This document shows, piece after piece, positions 16,149 to 24,848 of a stretch of 64,000 bases of DNA. The stretch is from Aeromicrobium fastidiosum (GTDB lineage: Bacteria > Actinomycetota > Actinomycetes > Propionibacteriales > Nocardioidaceae). How positions within the stretch are numbered: the stretch's first letter is position 1; the number at the start of each line of letters is the position of its first letter. The position numbers and the translations under genes were made by a program. The stretch spans positions 2,976,001 to 3,040,000 of the forward strand of contig NZ_JAGIOG010000001.1 of the NCBI RefSeq assembly GCF_017876595.1, in the 5' to 3' direction. The notes under the pieces were generated by a model. It was not told the origin of the DNA and searched no databases. It saw only the letters and a program-made list of their open reading frames with translations.

Positions 16149-16910
16149 CTACGGGTCAACCCCCGTGCAAGTACCGAACCGCAGCTCGGGTAGCGCCTCG
16201 AAGGCCGGACGGGCGAACCAGTAGCCCTGGAAGAGCCCGATGCCGAGTGCCTCGAGCGCGCGGTACTCCCCCTCGGTCTCGATGCCCTCGGCGAGCACAC
16301 GGATGTCGAGGGCTGCCGCGATGTGCACGATGCCGGCGACGACCGCCTGCCTGGCGGGGTCGGTATCGATGCCTCGAACGATCAGCATGTCGATCTTGAT
16401 GAGGTCGGGCTGGAACTCGGCCAGCAGGCTCAGCCCGGCGTGTCCGGCCCCGAAGTCGTCGATCGCCGTCGTGAACCCGCGTCTGCGGTACTCGGCGATG
16501 ATGCCCGTCAGGTGTTCCGTGTCGGCGACCTTCTCGTCCTCGGTGAACTCGAAGACGATCGACGTCAACGGAAAGCCGTGCTGGTCGGCGGCGCGGAGCG
16601 TCGCTCGCAGGCATGCCGCCGGCTCGTAGACCGCGTTGGGCATGAAGTTGATCGACAGCTTGAGCGACTCCGACGGCGGGAACAACCGGGACGCCAGCTC
16701 GATGGCCTTGACCCGGCACTCCTGGTCGAAGCGGTAGCGCTGCTCGGGCTGCACCTGGGCGAGGATCGAGGCGGCTCCCTCGCCGTCCACTCCCCTGACC
16801 AGCGCCTCGTAGCCCCAGACGCCGTCGGCGACGGAGTCGTAGATCGGCTGGAATGCCATGCTGATGTCGACATCGAGCTCCGTGCCCGACGCGCAGCCGG
16901 TGCAGGTCAT
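16149..16910 (-). CDS. EAL-domain cyclic-di-GMP phosphodiesterase
   Basis: 253 aa. A stand-alone EAL domain with the expected catalytic residues: YEALVRG, NFMPNA, FEFTEDE, IDDFGAG, IKID, LAEGIET and FQGYWFARP. It should hydrolyse c-di-GMP. The N-terminus carries a CTGC pair before the domain, which might bind metal or act as a redox switch. There is no GGDEF or membrane segment. ATG 16910 is used; a GTG at 16934 is also in frame. Confidence 0.88.
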   Translation of the reverse strand: MTCTGCASGTELDVDISMAFQPIYDSVADGVWGYEALVRGVDGEGAASILAQVQPEQRYRFDQECRVKAIELASRLFPPSESLKLSINFMPNAVYEPAACLRATLRAADQHGFPLTSIVFEFTEDEKVADTEHLTGIIAEYRRRGFTTAIDDFGAGHAGLSLLAEFQPDLIKIDMLIVRGIDTDPARQAVVAGIVHIAAALDIRVLAEGIETEGEYRALEALGIGLFQGYWFARPAFEALPELRFGTCTGVDP

Positions 16911-16947
16911 GACACCACCGTAGACGGGGCACACGCTGCCCGCCCGA

Positions 16948-17418
16948 CTACGTGAACGTGTGTCGCATCAGGACTCCCTGTCCCCCGTCGAACGTCACGC
17001 CGTGGATCGAGGTGGCGCGGGCCACCTCGGTGAAGCCCAGCTTCTCGTGCAGTCGCAGAGACGCGTCGTTGGTGGCGTTGACGAAGCACCAGGCTGCGTC
17101 TGCGCGTTCGCGGATCCAGTCGAGCCGCGGGTGTGTCAGCTCCTGGGCCAGCCCCTGGCGCCTGTACGGGGGGAGCACCGTGACTCCTGTCAGGTAGTAG
17201 CCCTCCTGGCCGTGGTCGCCGTCGGAGTCGAGACGATGCGCCTGGCCGAAGCCGGCGATCACGCCATCGACGACGGCGACGTGCAACACACGGGAACCTT
17301 CTTCGCACAGCTGGATGGCGCGGAGCCAGTCGTCGGCGGTCCTGACCACCACCGTCATGCCGAAAGCCAGCAGCCCATCGACGTCCTCGACACGGGCCGG
17401 TCGCACGCAAAGCTCCAC
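16948..17418 (-). CDS. GNAT-family N-acetyltransferase
   Basis: 156 aa. The GNAT fold with motif A LTGVTVLPPYRRQGLAQEL and a later NATNDASLRLHEKLGFTE. The N-terminal VRPARVEDVDGLLAFGM is typical of the fold. The acceptor is unknown. It is transcribed alongside the EAL gene, which starts 38 bp downstream. It is divergent from the DUF1992 gene at 17473. Confidence 0.88.
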   Translation of the reverse strand: MELCVRPARVEDVDGLLAFGMTVVVRTADDWLRAIQLCEEGSRVLHVAVVDGVIAGFGQAHRLDSDGDHGQEGYYLTGVTVLPPYRRQGLAQELTHPRLDWIRERADAAWCFVNATNDASLRLHEKLGFTEVARATSIHGVTFDGGQGVLMRHTFT

Positions 17419-17472
17419 CTGTCGAACCTAGCCGTCGCTCGTAGACTGGACGACCAGGGAGGTGCGACACGG

Positions 17473-18093
17473 ATGGGCGCGAGCGATCGCAAGCGGTTCG
17501 AGTACCGCCAGCGACTGGAGGCGGAGGCCGAGGCGGCCGCGGCCGAGGGTCAGGACGACCGGGCCGAGGCACCCGACGACGCCGCCCAGCGCGCCCTCCG
17601 CATCGAGCACCAGGCGCTGTGGGTCGACATGCAGATCCAGCAGGCGATGCGACGGGGCGAGTTCGACGACCTCCCCGGTGCCGGCAAGCCGATCCCGGGC
17701 ATCGATCGTCCCCACGACCCCGACTGGTGGGTCAAGCGCCTCATCGAGCGTGAACGCATCACCGGAGCGCTCCCACCCGCCCTCGCGCTGCGCAAGGAGG
17801 ACGCCGAGATGGACACGACGCTCGACCGCATCGCGACACCCGATGGCGTCCGCAGCGCCGTCGACGACTTCAACGCCCGCATCGTCGAGGCCCGCCGGCA
17901 GCTGCAGGGCGGCCCGCCCGTCATCACTCCCCTGCGCGATCCCGACGAGGAGGTCGAGGCGTGGTCGCAGCGTCGCACCCAGCGTGTGGCGGAGCAGAAG
18001 GCTCGGCTCGCCGAGCTGCGGGCAGCCGAGCTCGCCGCCACTCCCCTCCCCTGGTGGCGGCGACGCCTGCGTGGCGCGCGGCGGCAGGGGTGA
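17473..18093 (+). CDS. DUF1992 (DnaJ-homologue-associated) protein
   Basis: 206 aa, highly charged. The signature GEFDDLPGAGKPIP, then DPDWWVKRLIERE, then PPALALRKE is DUF1992, sometimes labelled a DnaJ homologue although no J domain is present. Function is unknown. GGGAGG precedes the ATG by 9 bp, with TAGACT as a possible -10 box near 17440. It overlaps the downstream glycosylase start (GTGA). Confidence 0.82.
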   Translation: MGASDRKRFEYRQRLEAEAEAAAAEGQDDRAEAPDDAAQRALRIEHQALWVDMQIQQAMRRGEFDDLPGAGKPIPGIDRPHDPDWWVKRLIERERITGALPPALALRKEDAEMDTTLDRIATPDGVRSAVDDFNARIVEARRQLQGGPPVITPLRDPDEEVEAWSQRRTQRVAEQKARLAELRAAELAATPLPWWRRRLRGARRQG

Positions 18094-19013
18094 GCGGGAC
18101 CCTCGTCCGTGAGGTCGAGTCCCCCACAGTCGTCAATGTTGCGTTGACGTTGGCGTTGCTGCGGCGGGGCCCCGGCGACCCCACGTTCCGGCGAGCCGGT
18201 GCTCTGACCTGGCGCACGAGCCGCCAGGAGTCCGGACCTGTCACCTACGCGATCGAGCAGCTCACGCCGCACCGCGTCCGCGCGACGGCATGGGGTCCCG
18301 GCGGTCCTGAGCTGCTCGAGGGGCTCACCGCACTCGTGGGCATCGACGACGATCCGTCCGGCTTCGTGCCGTCACACCCCGTGCTGACCGATGGCGTCCG
18401 GCGCTTCCCGGGGCTGCGCGTGCCACGCACGGGACGGGTGCTGGAGGCGCTCGTCCCCGCCATCATCGAGCAGAAGGTGCTGGGCGTCGACGCCTTCGCA
18501 GCCCAGCGCCGTCTGCTGCACCGGTTCGGCGAGCCCGCACCCGGCCCGGCGCCCGACGGGATGCGGGTCTTCCCCACGGCAGAGCAGTGGGCGGCGATCC
18601 CGTCGTGGGAGTGGCACGTGGCCGGCGTCGACCCGAGCCGGGCGAGAGCGGCCCAGGCGGCAGCCCGCCTCGGGACGCAGCTCGAACGACTCGCCGTCCG
18701 TCACGCGTCCGATCCCACCTCGGTCTACCGGGGGCTCCGCAGCATCCCGGGAATCGGCGTGTGGACTGCCGCCGAGGTCGGGAGCCGCGCCCTCGGCGAT
18801 GCGGATGCGGTGCCGTTCGGCGACTTCCATGTGGCCAAGGACGTCGGCATCGCCCTGCTGGGACGGCGCATCGACGACGCCGAGCTCGCCGAGCTGCTCG
18901 AGCCGTGGAGGGGTCACCGCTACCGCGTCGTGAGGCTGGTGCACCTGAGCCCGCTGGCACGCACCGAGCGGCGCGGACCCCGCATGGCACGAGTAGATCA
19001 CCGACGAATCTGA
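18090..19013 (+). CDS. AlkA-like DNA-3-methyladenine glycosylase II
   Basis: 307 aa. The helix-hairpin-helix-GPD motif reads LRSIPGIGVWTAAEVG, followed by the catalytic Asp in VPFGDFHVAKDVG. The N-terminal portion forms the beta-rich domain of AlkA-type enzymes. It should excise alkylated bases in base-excision repair. The start is a GTG sharing GTGA with the DUF1992 stop. No Ada-type regulator is adjacent. Confidence 0.88.
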   Translation: MSGTLVREVESPTVVNVALTLALLRRGPGDPTFRRAGALTWRTSRQESGPVTYAIEQLTPHRVRATAWGPGGPELLEGLTALVGIDDDPSGFVPSHPVLTDGVRRFPGLRVPRTGRVLEALVPAIIEQKVLGVDAFAAQRRLLHRFGEPAPGPAPDGMRVFPTAEQWAAIPSWEWHVAGVDPSRARAAQAAARLGTQLERLAVRHASDPTSVYRGLRSIPGIGVWTAAEVGSRALGDADAVPFGDFHVAKDVGIALLGRRIDDAELAELLEPWRGHRYRVVRLVHLSPLARTERRGPRMARVDHRRI

Positions 19014-19055
19014 GCCGGCGGGATGATTCGGGCCTGCCCTACGCTTGTGTCTGAC

Positions 19056-19598
19056 ATGACGACGACCGTGGAGACGCTCGGACCCCGCCAGATCGACGAG
19101 ACGACGCGCGACGCCTTGGCTGCGGTCTACCTCGCCGCCTACGGCGACCCCGACCTGCCGGAGAGCCGTCTGGACGCCGACAACTTCGTCGACTCGACGC
19201 TGACCCGCCACGCGGGTCGGGCCGGCTTCAAGCTCGTCGTCGCCTCGACCGATGGCACGGTGTCGGGGTACGGCTACGGATTCACGGGCCGACGTGGACA
19301 GTTCTGGAGCGACTGGCTGGCCACGACCGTCCCGGCCGACATCGTCGAGACCTGGGTCGGCGACCACTTCGAGCTGGTCGACCTGGTCGTCGACCCGGCG
19401 CGGCGCGGCAACGGGATCGCTGGTGCTCTCCATGACCATCTGGTCGACGGACTCCCCCACGAGCGTGCCCTGCTGGCCACGGTGCCGAACGGCGGTCCTG
19501 CTCCGCGTCTCTACGAGGGGCGCGGCTGGCAGGTCGTCGCCGCGGCGATCGACGGCGACAAGGCCCTGTACGGCCTCGACCTGCGTACCGCTCGGTGA
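19056..19598 (+). CDS. GNAT-family N-acetyltransferase
   Basis: 180 aa. Motif A is LVDLVVDPARRGNGIAGAL and motif B ends RLYEGRGWQ. Long N-terminal residues SRLDADNFVDSTLTRHAGR resemble actinobacterial aminoglycoside-type GNATs, but the acceptor is unknown. ATG 19056 has no clear ribosome site. TACGCT lies 10 bp before it, suggesting a leaderless or near-leaderless message. Its stop overlaps the MFS start (GTGA). Confidence 0.85.
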   Translation: MTTTVETLGPRQIDETTRDALAAVYLAAYGDPDLPESRLDADNFVDSTLTRHAGRAGFKLVVASTDGTVSGYGYGFTGRRGQFWSDWLATTVPADIVETWVGDHFELVDLVVDPARRGNGIAGALHDHLVDGLPHERALLATVPNGGPAPRLYEGRGWQVVAAAIDGDKALYGLDLRTAR

Positions 19599-20758
19599 GC
19601 TCGCGCCTGCCGTCGTGGTTCCGCGTCGCGGCGGCGATGTTCGCCGTGGGCTGGGGTGCCAACCAGTTCGCCGCGATGCTGCTGGTCTACCGCGGTGAGG
19701 ACGACTTCTCGTCCGAGGCCGTGACGGGCCTGTTCGGGGCGTACGCGCTGGGGCTCATCCCGGCCCTCCTGATCGTCGGACCGATCTCCGACCGTGTGGG
19801 ACGTCGTCGCGTCATGCGGCCCGTGCTCGTGCTGTCGATCGTCGCCACCGTGATCCTCATCGCGGGCGGGCACAGCCTGGCCGTGCTGCTGATCGGACGC
19901 CTGTTGGCCGGCGTCGCGTCCGGTGCCGCCTTCGCGCCGGGCTCGGCCTGGATCAAGGAGCTGTCCGCTGATCGTCCCTCGGGGACGGGTGCCCGACGGG
20001 CGGCGCTGGCGCTGTCGGCGGGTTTCGGCTCCGGACCCCTCGTGGCCGGCATCTTCGCCGAGTGGCTCCCGGCACCGACCGTGCTGCCCTACGTGCCGCA
20101 CCTCGTGCTCATGGTGTTCGTCGTCGCGATCGCCTGGTCGGCCCCCGAGCCCGTCGCCGCACCCCCCGATCGCGACCGCCATGGCCGCGAGGTCTGGAAC
20201 GTCGTGCGCAGCCGGCCGTTCCTGCTCGGCATCCTGCTGACCGCGCCGTGGGTGTTCGGTGCGGCATCGACGAGCTTCGCGACGATCCCCGGCTTTGTCA
20301 CGATCAGCCACGCACCTGTCGCGGTGACCGGGGCTCTGTGCGGCCTGACCCTCTGGACCGGCGTCCTGGTGCAGCCCTTCGGCAAGCGGCTGGGAGACGC
20401 GCGGCTGATCATCGCGGCGGGCCTTCTCGCTGCCGTGGCGGGGCTCCTGGCAGGCGTCGTCGTGGCGCACTCCGACCAGGCGCTGCTGCTCCCGTTCGTC
20501 GCCGTGCTGCTCGGCACCGGGTACGGGCTCGTGCTGGTCGGTGGGCTCACGACGATCGAGCAGATCGCTCACCGTGACGACCTCGCCACGCTCAACGCGG
20601 TCTTCTACAGCCTGACCTACCTCGGCTTCGCGGCTCCGCTGCTCAGCACGCTGGCCCTGCGCACGCTGTCGCCGACGGGTCTGATGTCGGTGGGCGCGGT
20701 CGTCGCGCTGCTGACGATCCCGCTGGTGCTGGCGTCGCGGGTCACTCGAACGGCGTAG
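19595..20758 (+). CDS. MFS transporter
   Basis: 387 aa, 12 predicted membrane helices. The loop between helices 2 and 3 carries GPISDRVGRRRVM (MFS motif A). A central hydrophilic loop reads PEPVAAPPDRDRHGREVW. The substrate cannot be predicted; coupling to a GNAT gene suggests detoxification of a small molecule. It starts with GTG inside the preceding stop and overlaps the 3' end of the convergent yciO-type gene by 17 bp. Confidence 0.88.
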   Translation: MSSRLPSWFRVAAAMFAVGWGANQFAAMLLVYRGEDDFSSEAVTGLFGAYALGLIPALLIVGPISDRVGRRRVMRPVLVLSIVATVILIAGGHSLAVLLIGRLLAGVASGAAFAPGSAWIKELSADRPSGTGARRAALALSAGFGSGPLVAGIFAEWLPAPTVLPYVPHLVLMVFVVAIAWSAPEPVAAPPDRDRHGREVWNVVRSRPFLLGILLTAPWVFGAASTSFATIPGFVTISHAPVAVTGALCGLTLWTGVLVQPFGKRLGDARLIIAAGLLAAVAGLLAGVVVAHSDQALLLPFVAVLLGTGYGLVLVGGLTTIEQIAHRDDLATLNAVFYSLTYLGFAAPLLSTLALRTLSPTGLMSVGAVVALLTIPLVLASRVTRTA

Positions 20759-21365
20759 GGTCGCCCGCGCCAACGCGCACGATCTCGGGGCTGCCATCGG
20801 AGAAGTCGATGACCGTCGTGGGCTCGGGGATGACGTCTACTCCCGACTCGATGACGGCCTCGATGCGACCGTCGAGCTCCTCGGCGATCTCCCAAGCGGT
20901 CGTCATCGCCTCGGTGCTGCCCGGCAGGATCAGCGTCGTCGACAGGATCGGCTCACCGAGTGTCGCCAGCAACGCCTGGACGACCTTGCTGTCGGGGATG
21001 CGCACCCCGACGGTCTTCTTCTTGTCGTGCAGCAGCCGGCGCGGCACCTCGCGCGTCGCGGGCAGGATGAACGTGTACGGCCCGGGGGTCGCGTTCTTGA
21101 CGGCCCGGAAGATCGCATTGTCGACGTGCACGAACTGGCCGAGCTGGGAGAAGTCCTTGCACACCAGGGTGAAGTGGTGCTTGGCATCCAGTGCCCGGAT
21201 CGACCGGATGCGGTCGAGGGCGTCCTTGTTGCCGATCTGGGCACCAAGGGCGTAGCCCGAGTCGGTCGGATACGCGATCAGGCCACCGTCGGCGATGATC
21301 GCGGTCGCCTGGTCGACGGCACGCTGCTGCGGGTTCTCGGGGTGGATGTCGATGAAACGGACCAT
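20742..21365 (-). CDS. YciO/Sua5-family L-threonylcarbamoyladenylate synthase-like protein
   Basis: 207 aa. A single YrdC-like domain with GGLIAYPTDSGYALG, SIRALDAKHHFTLVC, and GPYTFILPATREVPRR, then a nucleotide-contacting RIPDS. The Sua5 C-terminal extension is missing, so it is the shorter YciO-type paralogue. Full members make threonylcarbamoyl-AMP for tRNA t6A modification. The role of YciO paralogues is less certain. Confidence 0.85.
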   Translation of the reverse strand: MVRFIDIHPENPQQRAVDQATAIIADGGLIAYPTDSGYALGAQIGNKDALDRIRSIRALDAKHHFTLVCKDFSQLGQFVHVDNAIFRAVKNATPGPYTFILPATREVPRRLLHDKKKTVGVRIPDSKVVQALLATLGEPILSTTLILPGSTEAMTTAWEIAEELDGRIEAVIESGVDVIPEPTTVIDFSDGSPEIVRVGAGDPTPFE

Positions 21366-21387
21366 GGGCCGAGACTACGCCCGGACA

Positions 21388-21432
21388 TGACGAGGGGCCG
21401 CGCCCTCCCTCTCGTGGCACGGCCCCTCGTCA
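21388..21432 (-). terminator. 13-bp hairpin after the GPGG small membrane protein gene
   Basis: TGACGAGGGGCCG (21388-21400) and its exact complement (21420-21432) enclose a 19-base loop. It lies 4 bp past the stop of the minus-strand gene ending at 21437 and before the yciO start. No T-run follows. Confidence 0.65.
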
Positions 21433-21436
21433 CAGG

Positions 21437-21580
21437 TCACTTGAAGATGCTGTATCCGCCCGGTCCGACGGCTGCCGCGACGACCAGCAGGATGATGCCG
21501 ATCAGGATGTCTCCGCGCACGAGGCGCAGGATGCCGTAGATCGCGATGGCGACGGCAATGATCCACAGGATGAAGGCCAT
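21437..21580 (-). CDS. GPGG-motif small membrane protein
   Basis: 47 aa. Two hydrophobic stretches (MAFILWIIAVAIAIYGIL and ILIGIILLVVAAAV) are followed by GPGGYSIF, the terminal signature of a small-protein family widespread in actinomycetes. The function is unknown. A strong GAGAGAGGAAC ribosome site precedes ATG 21580. The gene is easily missed because of its size. Confidence 0.8.
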   Translation of the reverse strand: MAFILWIIAVAIAIYGILRLVRGDILIGIILLVVAAAVGPGGYSIFK

Positions 21581-21788
21581 GGTTGTTCCTCTCTCTCGGG
21601 CGACGGTGGCCGCCTCCGAGCCGCCGTACCCTGCGGGTCGGGCCCCAAACACGGCGAGTCATCCACGTTGTGACGCCCGTCACCTGTTTGCGTTCCGCCA
21701 TCCGGACGCCGGTCCGAGGTCGGCCACTACGGAGGATCGGCGGCATACCCTGAGAGACGAAGAACTGGGCCCGGAAAGGTGTGACGAC

Positions 21789-22586
21789 ATGACCGAAGCC
21801 GTCCTGACGCTCGCCGAACGCCGGCAGCAGCAGATCGCGCACGACCAGGAGCGCACTGTGCACCTCGCGGAGCGTGAGGCATTGCTCGCGCCACGTCGCA
21901 GCAACGACGAGCTGCGGGCCATCGCCGAGGCCGCCCAGCTGCGTCTGGCCGACACCGACTGCGACACCGTCCTGGCCTGGGTGGCCGAGGAGTTCGGCTA
22001 CCGCACGGCCGTGGCGTGCTCCATGGCGGACGCCGTCCTGCCCGATGTCGTCGCCAAGCACCTGCCCTGGGTCGACACGCTCTTCCTCGAGACGGGCTAC
22101 CACTTCGCCGAGACGATCGGCACCCGCGACGCCGTCGAGGCGTCCATGAAGCTGTCCATCGTCGACGTCACGCCGCAGCGCACCGTGGCCGAGCAGGACG
22201 CTGAGTTCGGCGAGAACCTCTACGAGCGCGATCCGGCGCTGTGCTGCGAGATGCGCAAGGTCGAGCCCCTGCACCGCACGCTGCAGGGATACGAGGCGTG
22301 GATCACCGGCGTCCGCCGCGACGAGGGCCCCACCCGCGCGGACACGCCGTTCATCACGTGGGACGCCAAGAACGGCCTGGTCAAGATCAACCCACTGGCG
22401 GCCTGGACGTTCGACGAGCTGCTGGCCTACGCCGACGACCACGGCGTGATCGTCAACCCCCTGGTCAACGACGGCTACCCGTCGATCGGTTGCGCGACCT
22501 GCACCCGCCGCGTCGCCCCCGGCGAGGACCCCCGCGCCGGGCGCTGGGCCGGCCTCGACAAGACCGAGTGTGGCCTCCACACCTGA
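21789..22586 (+). CDS. cysH: phosphoadenylyl/adenylyl-sulfate reductase
   Basis: 265 aa. Reduces activated sulfate to sulfite. Cys152-Cys153 (ALCCEMRKV) and Cys235/Cys238 (IGCATCTR) supply the four ligands of a [4Fe-4S] cluster. This marks the APS-using type rather than the cluster-free PAPS type. The C-terminal ECGLH holds the catalytic Cys261. The first gene of a sulfate-assimilation operon, with cysD 49 bp downstream. ATG 21789 is preceded by GGAAAGGTG. Confidence 0.92.
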   Translation: MTEAVLTLAERRQQQIAHDQERTVHLAEREALLAPRRSNDELRAIAEAAQLRLADTDCDTVLAWVAEEFGYRTAVACSMADAVLPDVVAKHLPWVDTLFLETGYHFAETIGTRDAVEASMKLSIVDVTPQRTVAEQDAEFGENLYERDPALCCEMRKVEPLHRTLQGYEAWITGVRRDEGPTRADTPFITWDAKNGLVKINPLAAWTFDELLAYADDHGVIVNPLVNDGYPSIGCATCTRRVAPGEDPRAGRWAGLDKTECGLHT

Positions 22587-22635
22587 TGACCGACGCCCCC
22601 ACGACCCACGACCCACGAACGACGACAAGGCAGCG

Positions 22636-23547
22636 ATGACCCTGACCGACGAACGCCGTCTCACCCAGCTGCAGTGGCTGGAGTCCGAGGCGATCCACAT
22701 CATCCGCGAGGTCGCGGCCGAGTTCGAGCGCCCCGTGCTGTTGTTCTCGGGCGGCAAGGACTCGGTCGTCATGCTGCACCTGGCCACCAAGGCGTTCTGG
22801 CCCGCCCCCGTGCCGTTCCCGGTCATGCACGTCGACACGGGGCACAACTTCCCCGAGGTGCTGGCGTTCCGCGACGCCACGGTCGAGCGCCTGGGACTGC
22901 GGATCGAGATCGTCGAGGTCCAGGACTACATCGACGACGGACGTCTGCGTGAGCGCAGCGACGGCACCCGCAACCAGCTGCAGACGCAGCCCCTGCTCGA
23001 CGGCATCACCGACAACAAGTTCGACGCGGTCTTCGGCGGCGGACGCCGTGACGAGGAGAAGGCCCGCGCCAAGGAGCGCGTCTTCAGCCTGCGCGACGAG
23101 TTCGGGCAGTGGGACCCGCGCAACCAGCGTCCCGAGCTGTGGAACCTCTACAACGGCCGGCACCGTCCGGGCGAGCACGTGCGGGTCTTCCCGCTCAGCA
23201 ACTGGACCGAGCTCGACGTCTGGCAGTACATCGCCGCCGAGCAGATCGCCCTCCCCGAGCTGTACTACGCACACCAACGCGAGGTGTTCGAGCGCGACGG
23301 GATGCTGATCAGCGTCAGCGACGTCTCGCAGCCCCGCGACGGCGAGGTCGTCGAGAAGCGACAGGTGCGCTACCGGACGGTCGGCGACATGTCGTGCACC
23401 GGTGCCGTCGAGAGCGACGCCGTCACGGTCGACGACGTCGTCGTCGAGGTCGCGGCGACCCGCATCACCGAGCGTGGTGCCACCCGCGCCGACGACCGAG
23501 CCTCCGAGGCCGCCATGGAAGATCGCAAGAAAGAGGGCTACTTCTGA
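22636..23547 (+). CDS. cysD: sulfate adenylyltransferase subunit 2
   Basis: 303 aa. The ATP-pyrophosphatase subunit of the CysDN complex, forming APS from ATP and sulfate. The PP-loop is LLFSGGKDSVVMLHL. VMHVDTGHNFPE and GGGRRDEEKARAKER are conserved CysD blocks, as is the C-terminal MEDRKKEGYF. The stop overlaps the cysN ATG (TGATG), so both subunits are made together. Confidence 0.95.
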   Translation: MTLTDERRLTQLQWLESEAIHIIREVAAEFERPVLLFSGGKDSVVMLHLATKAFWPAPVPFPVMHVDTGHNFPEVLAFRDATVERLGLRIEIVEVQDYIDDGRLRERSDGTRNQLQTQPLLDGITDNKFDAVFGGGRRDEEKARAKERVFSLRDEFGQWDPRNQRPELWNLYNGRHRPGEHVRVFPLSNWTELDVWQYIAAEQIALPELYYAHQREVFERDGMLISVSDVSQPRDGEVVEKRQVRYRTVGDMSCTGAVESDAVTVDDVVVEVAATRITERGATRADDRASEAAMEDRKKEGYF

Positions 23548-24848
23548 TGCGGACGCTCCTTCGCCTCGCCACCGCCGGCTCGGTCGACGACGGCAAGTCG
23601 ACCCTCGTCGGCCGGCTGCTGTACGACTCCAAGTCGGTTCTGGCCGACCAGTTCGACGCCGTCGAGCGCGTCAGCCGTGACCGCGGTCTGGCCTCGGCCG
23701 ACCTGGCGCTGCTGACCGACGGCCTGCGGTCGGAGCGTGAGCAGGGCATCACGATCGACGTCGCCTACCGCTACTTCGCCACCGCGGAGCGCTCGTTCAT
23801 CCTCGCCGACTGCCCCGGCCACGTGCAGTACACCCGCAACACCGTGACGGGCGCCAGCACGGCCGATGTCGTCGTGCTGCTGGTCGACGTGCGGCACGGC
23901 ATCCAGGAGCAGACCCGCCGGCACCTTGCCGTCGCCTCGCTGCTGCGCGTGCCCCACGTCGTCGTGGTCGTCAACAAGATCGACCTGGTCGACTTCGACG
24001 AGGCCACCTACACCCGCGTCTCCGACGAGGTGCTCGCCTCGGCACGCAGCCTCGGGCTGTTCGACGTCGCGACGATTCCGGTCTCGGCGCTCGCCGGCGA
24101 CAACGTGGTCGAGCGCTCCGAGCGGACGCCCTGGTACGACGGGCCGAGCCTGCTGTCGTTCCTCGAGCAGCTGTCACCGGTCGGCAGCCCGCACTCCGAG
24201 CCCCTGCGGTTCCCCGTGCAGCTGGTCATCCGTCCCCAGCAGGCCGCCGGTGACGAGTTCCGCGACTACCGCGGATACGCCGGCCAGATCACGTCCGGAC
24301 TCGTCCGGGTGGGTGACTCCGTCACGGTGCAGCCGAGCGGCCGGTCGAGCACCGTCACTGGCATCGACTTCGCGGGCATCTCGCTCAACGAGGCGTTCGC
24401 GCCGCAGTCTGTGACGATCCGCCTCGCCGACGACATCGACATCTCGCGCGGCGACCTCATCGCGACGTCGCGCAGCGTCCCCGCGGTCACCCAGGACATC
24501 GACGGCACGATCGCCTGGCTCGCCGACCACACGCTCGTCCCCGGCACCAAGGTGCTGCTCAAGCACGGCACCAAGACGGTGCAGGCGATGGTCAAGGCGA
24601 TCGGTGGCAAGCTCGACCTCGAGGACGCCCGACTGCTGCCGGCCGACTCCCTGGGGCTCAACGACATCGGCCACGTGACCCTCCGTCTGGCCTCGCCGAT
24701 CCCCGCCGAGGAGTACCTGCACTCGCGCGACACCGGTGCGTTCCTGCTGGTCGACGCCCAGGACGGCGGCACGCTCGCGGCCGGCATGGTCGGTGACGCA
24801 CTGCTCGACACCGTGGCCGAGGTCGGCGCCGTCACCGCTCCGGCATGA
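23547..24848 (+). CDS. cysN: sulfate adenylyltransferase subunit 1 (GTPase)
   Basis: 433 aa. The GTPase subunit driving APS synthesis: G1 GSVDDGKST, G3 ADCPGHVQY, G4 NKIDLV, followed by two beta-barrel domains. No APS-kinase (CysC) domain is fused at the C-terminus and no separate cysC lies nearby. This fits the APS-type reductase at the start of the operon. The stop overlaps the next ATG (ATGA). Confidence 0.95.
   Translation: MRTLLRLATAGSVDDGKSTLVGRLLYDSKSVLADQFDAVERVSRDRGLASADLALLTDGLRSEREQGITIDVAYRYFATAERSFILADCPGHVQYTRNTVTGASTADVVVLLVDVRHGIQEQTRRHLAVASLLRVPHVVVVVNKIDLVDFDEATYTRVSDEVLASARSLGLFDVATIPVSALAGDNVVERSERTPWYDGPSLLSFLEQLSPVGSPHSEPLRFPVQLVIRPQQAAGDEFRDYRGYAGQITSGLVRVGDSVTVQPSGRSSTVTGIDFAGISLNEAFAPQSVTIRLADDIDISRGDLIATSRSVPAVTQDIDGTIAWLADHTLVPGTKVLLKHGTKTVQAMVKAIGGKLDLEDARLLPADSLGLNDIGHVTLRLASPIPAEEYLHSRDTGAFLLVDAQDGGTLAAGMVGDALLDTVAEVGAVTAPA

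Noticed and set aside
21653..21788. possible riboswitch or Cys-rich leader upstream of cysH
   Set aside because: The gap has CCCTGAGAGAC and a possible -10 box but no complete SAM or other riboswitch pattern and no cysteine-rich small ORF.
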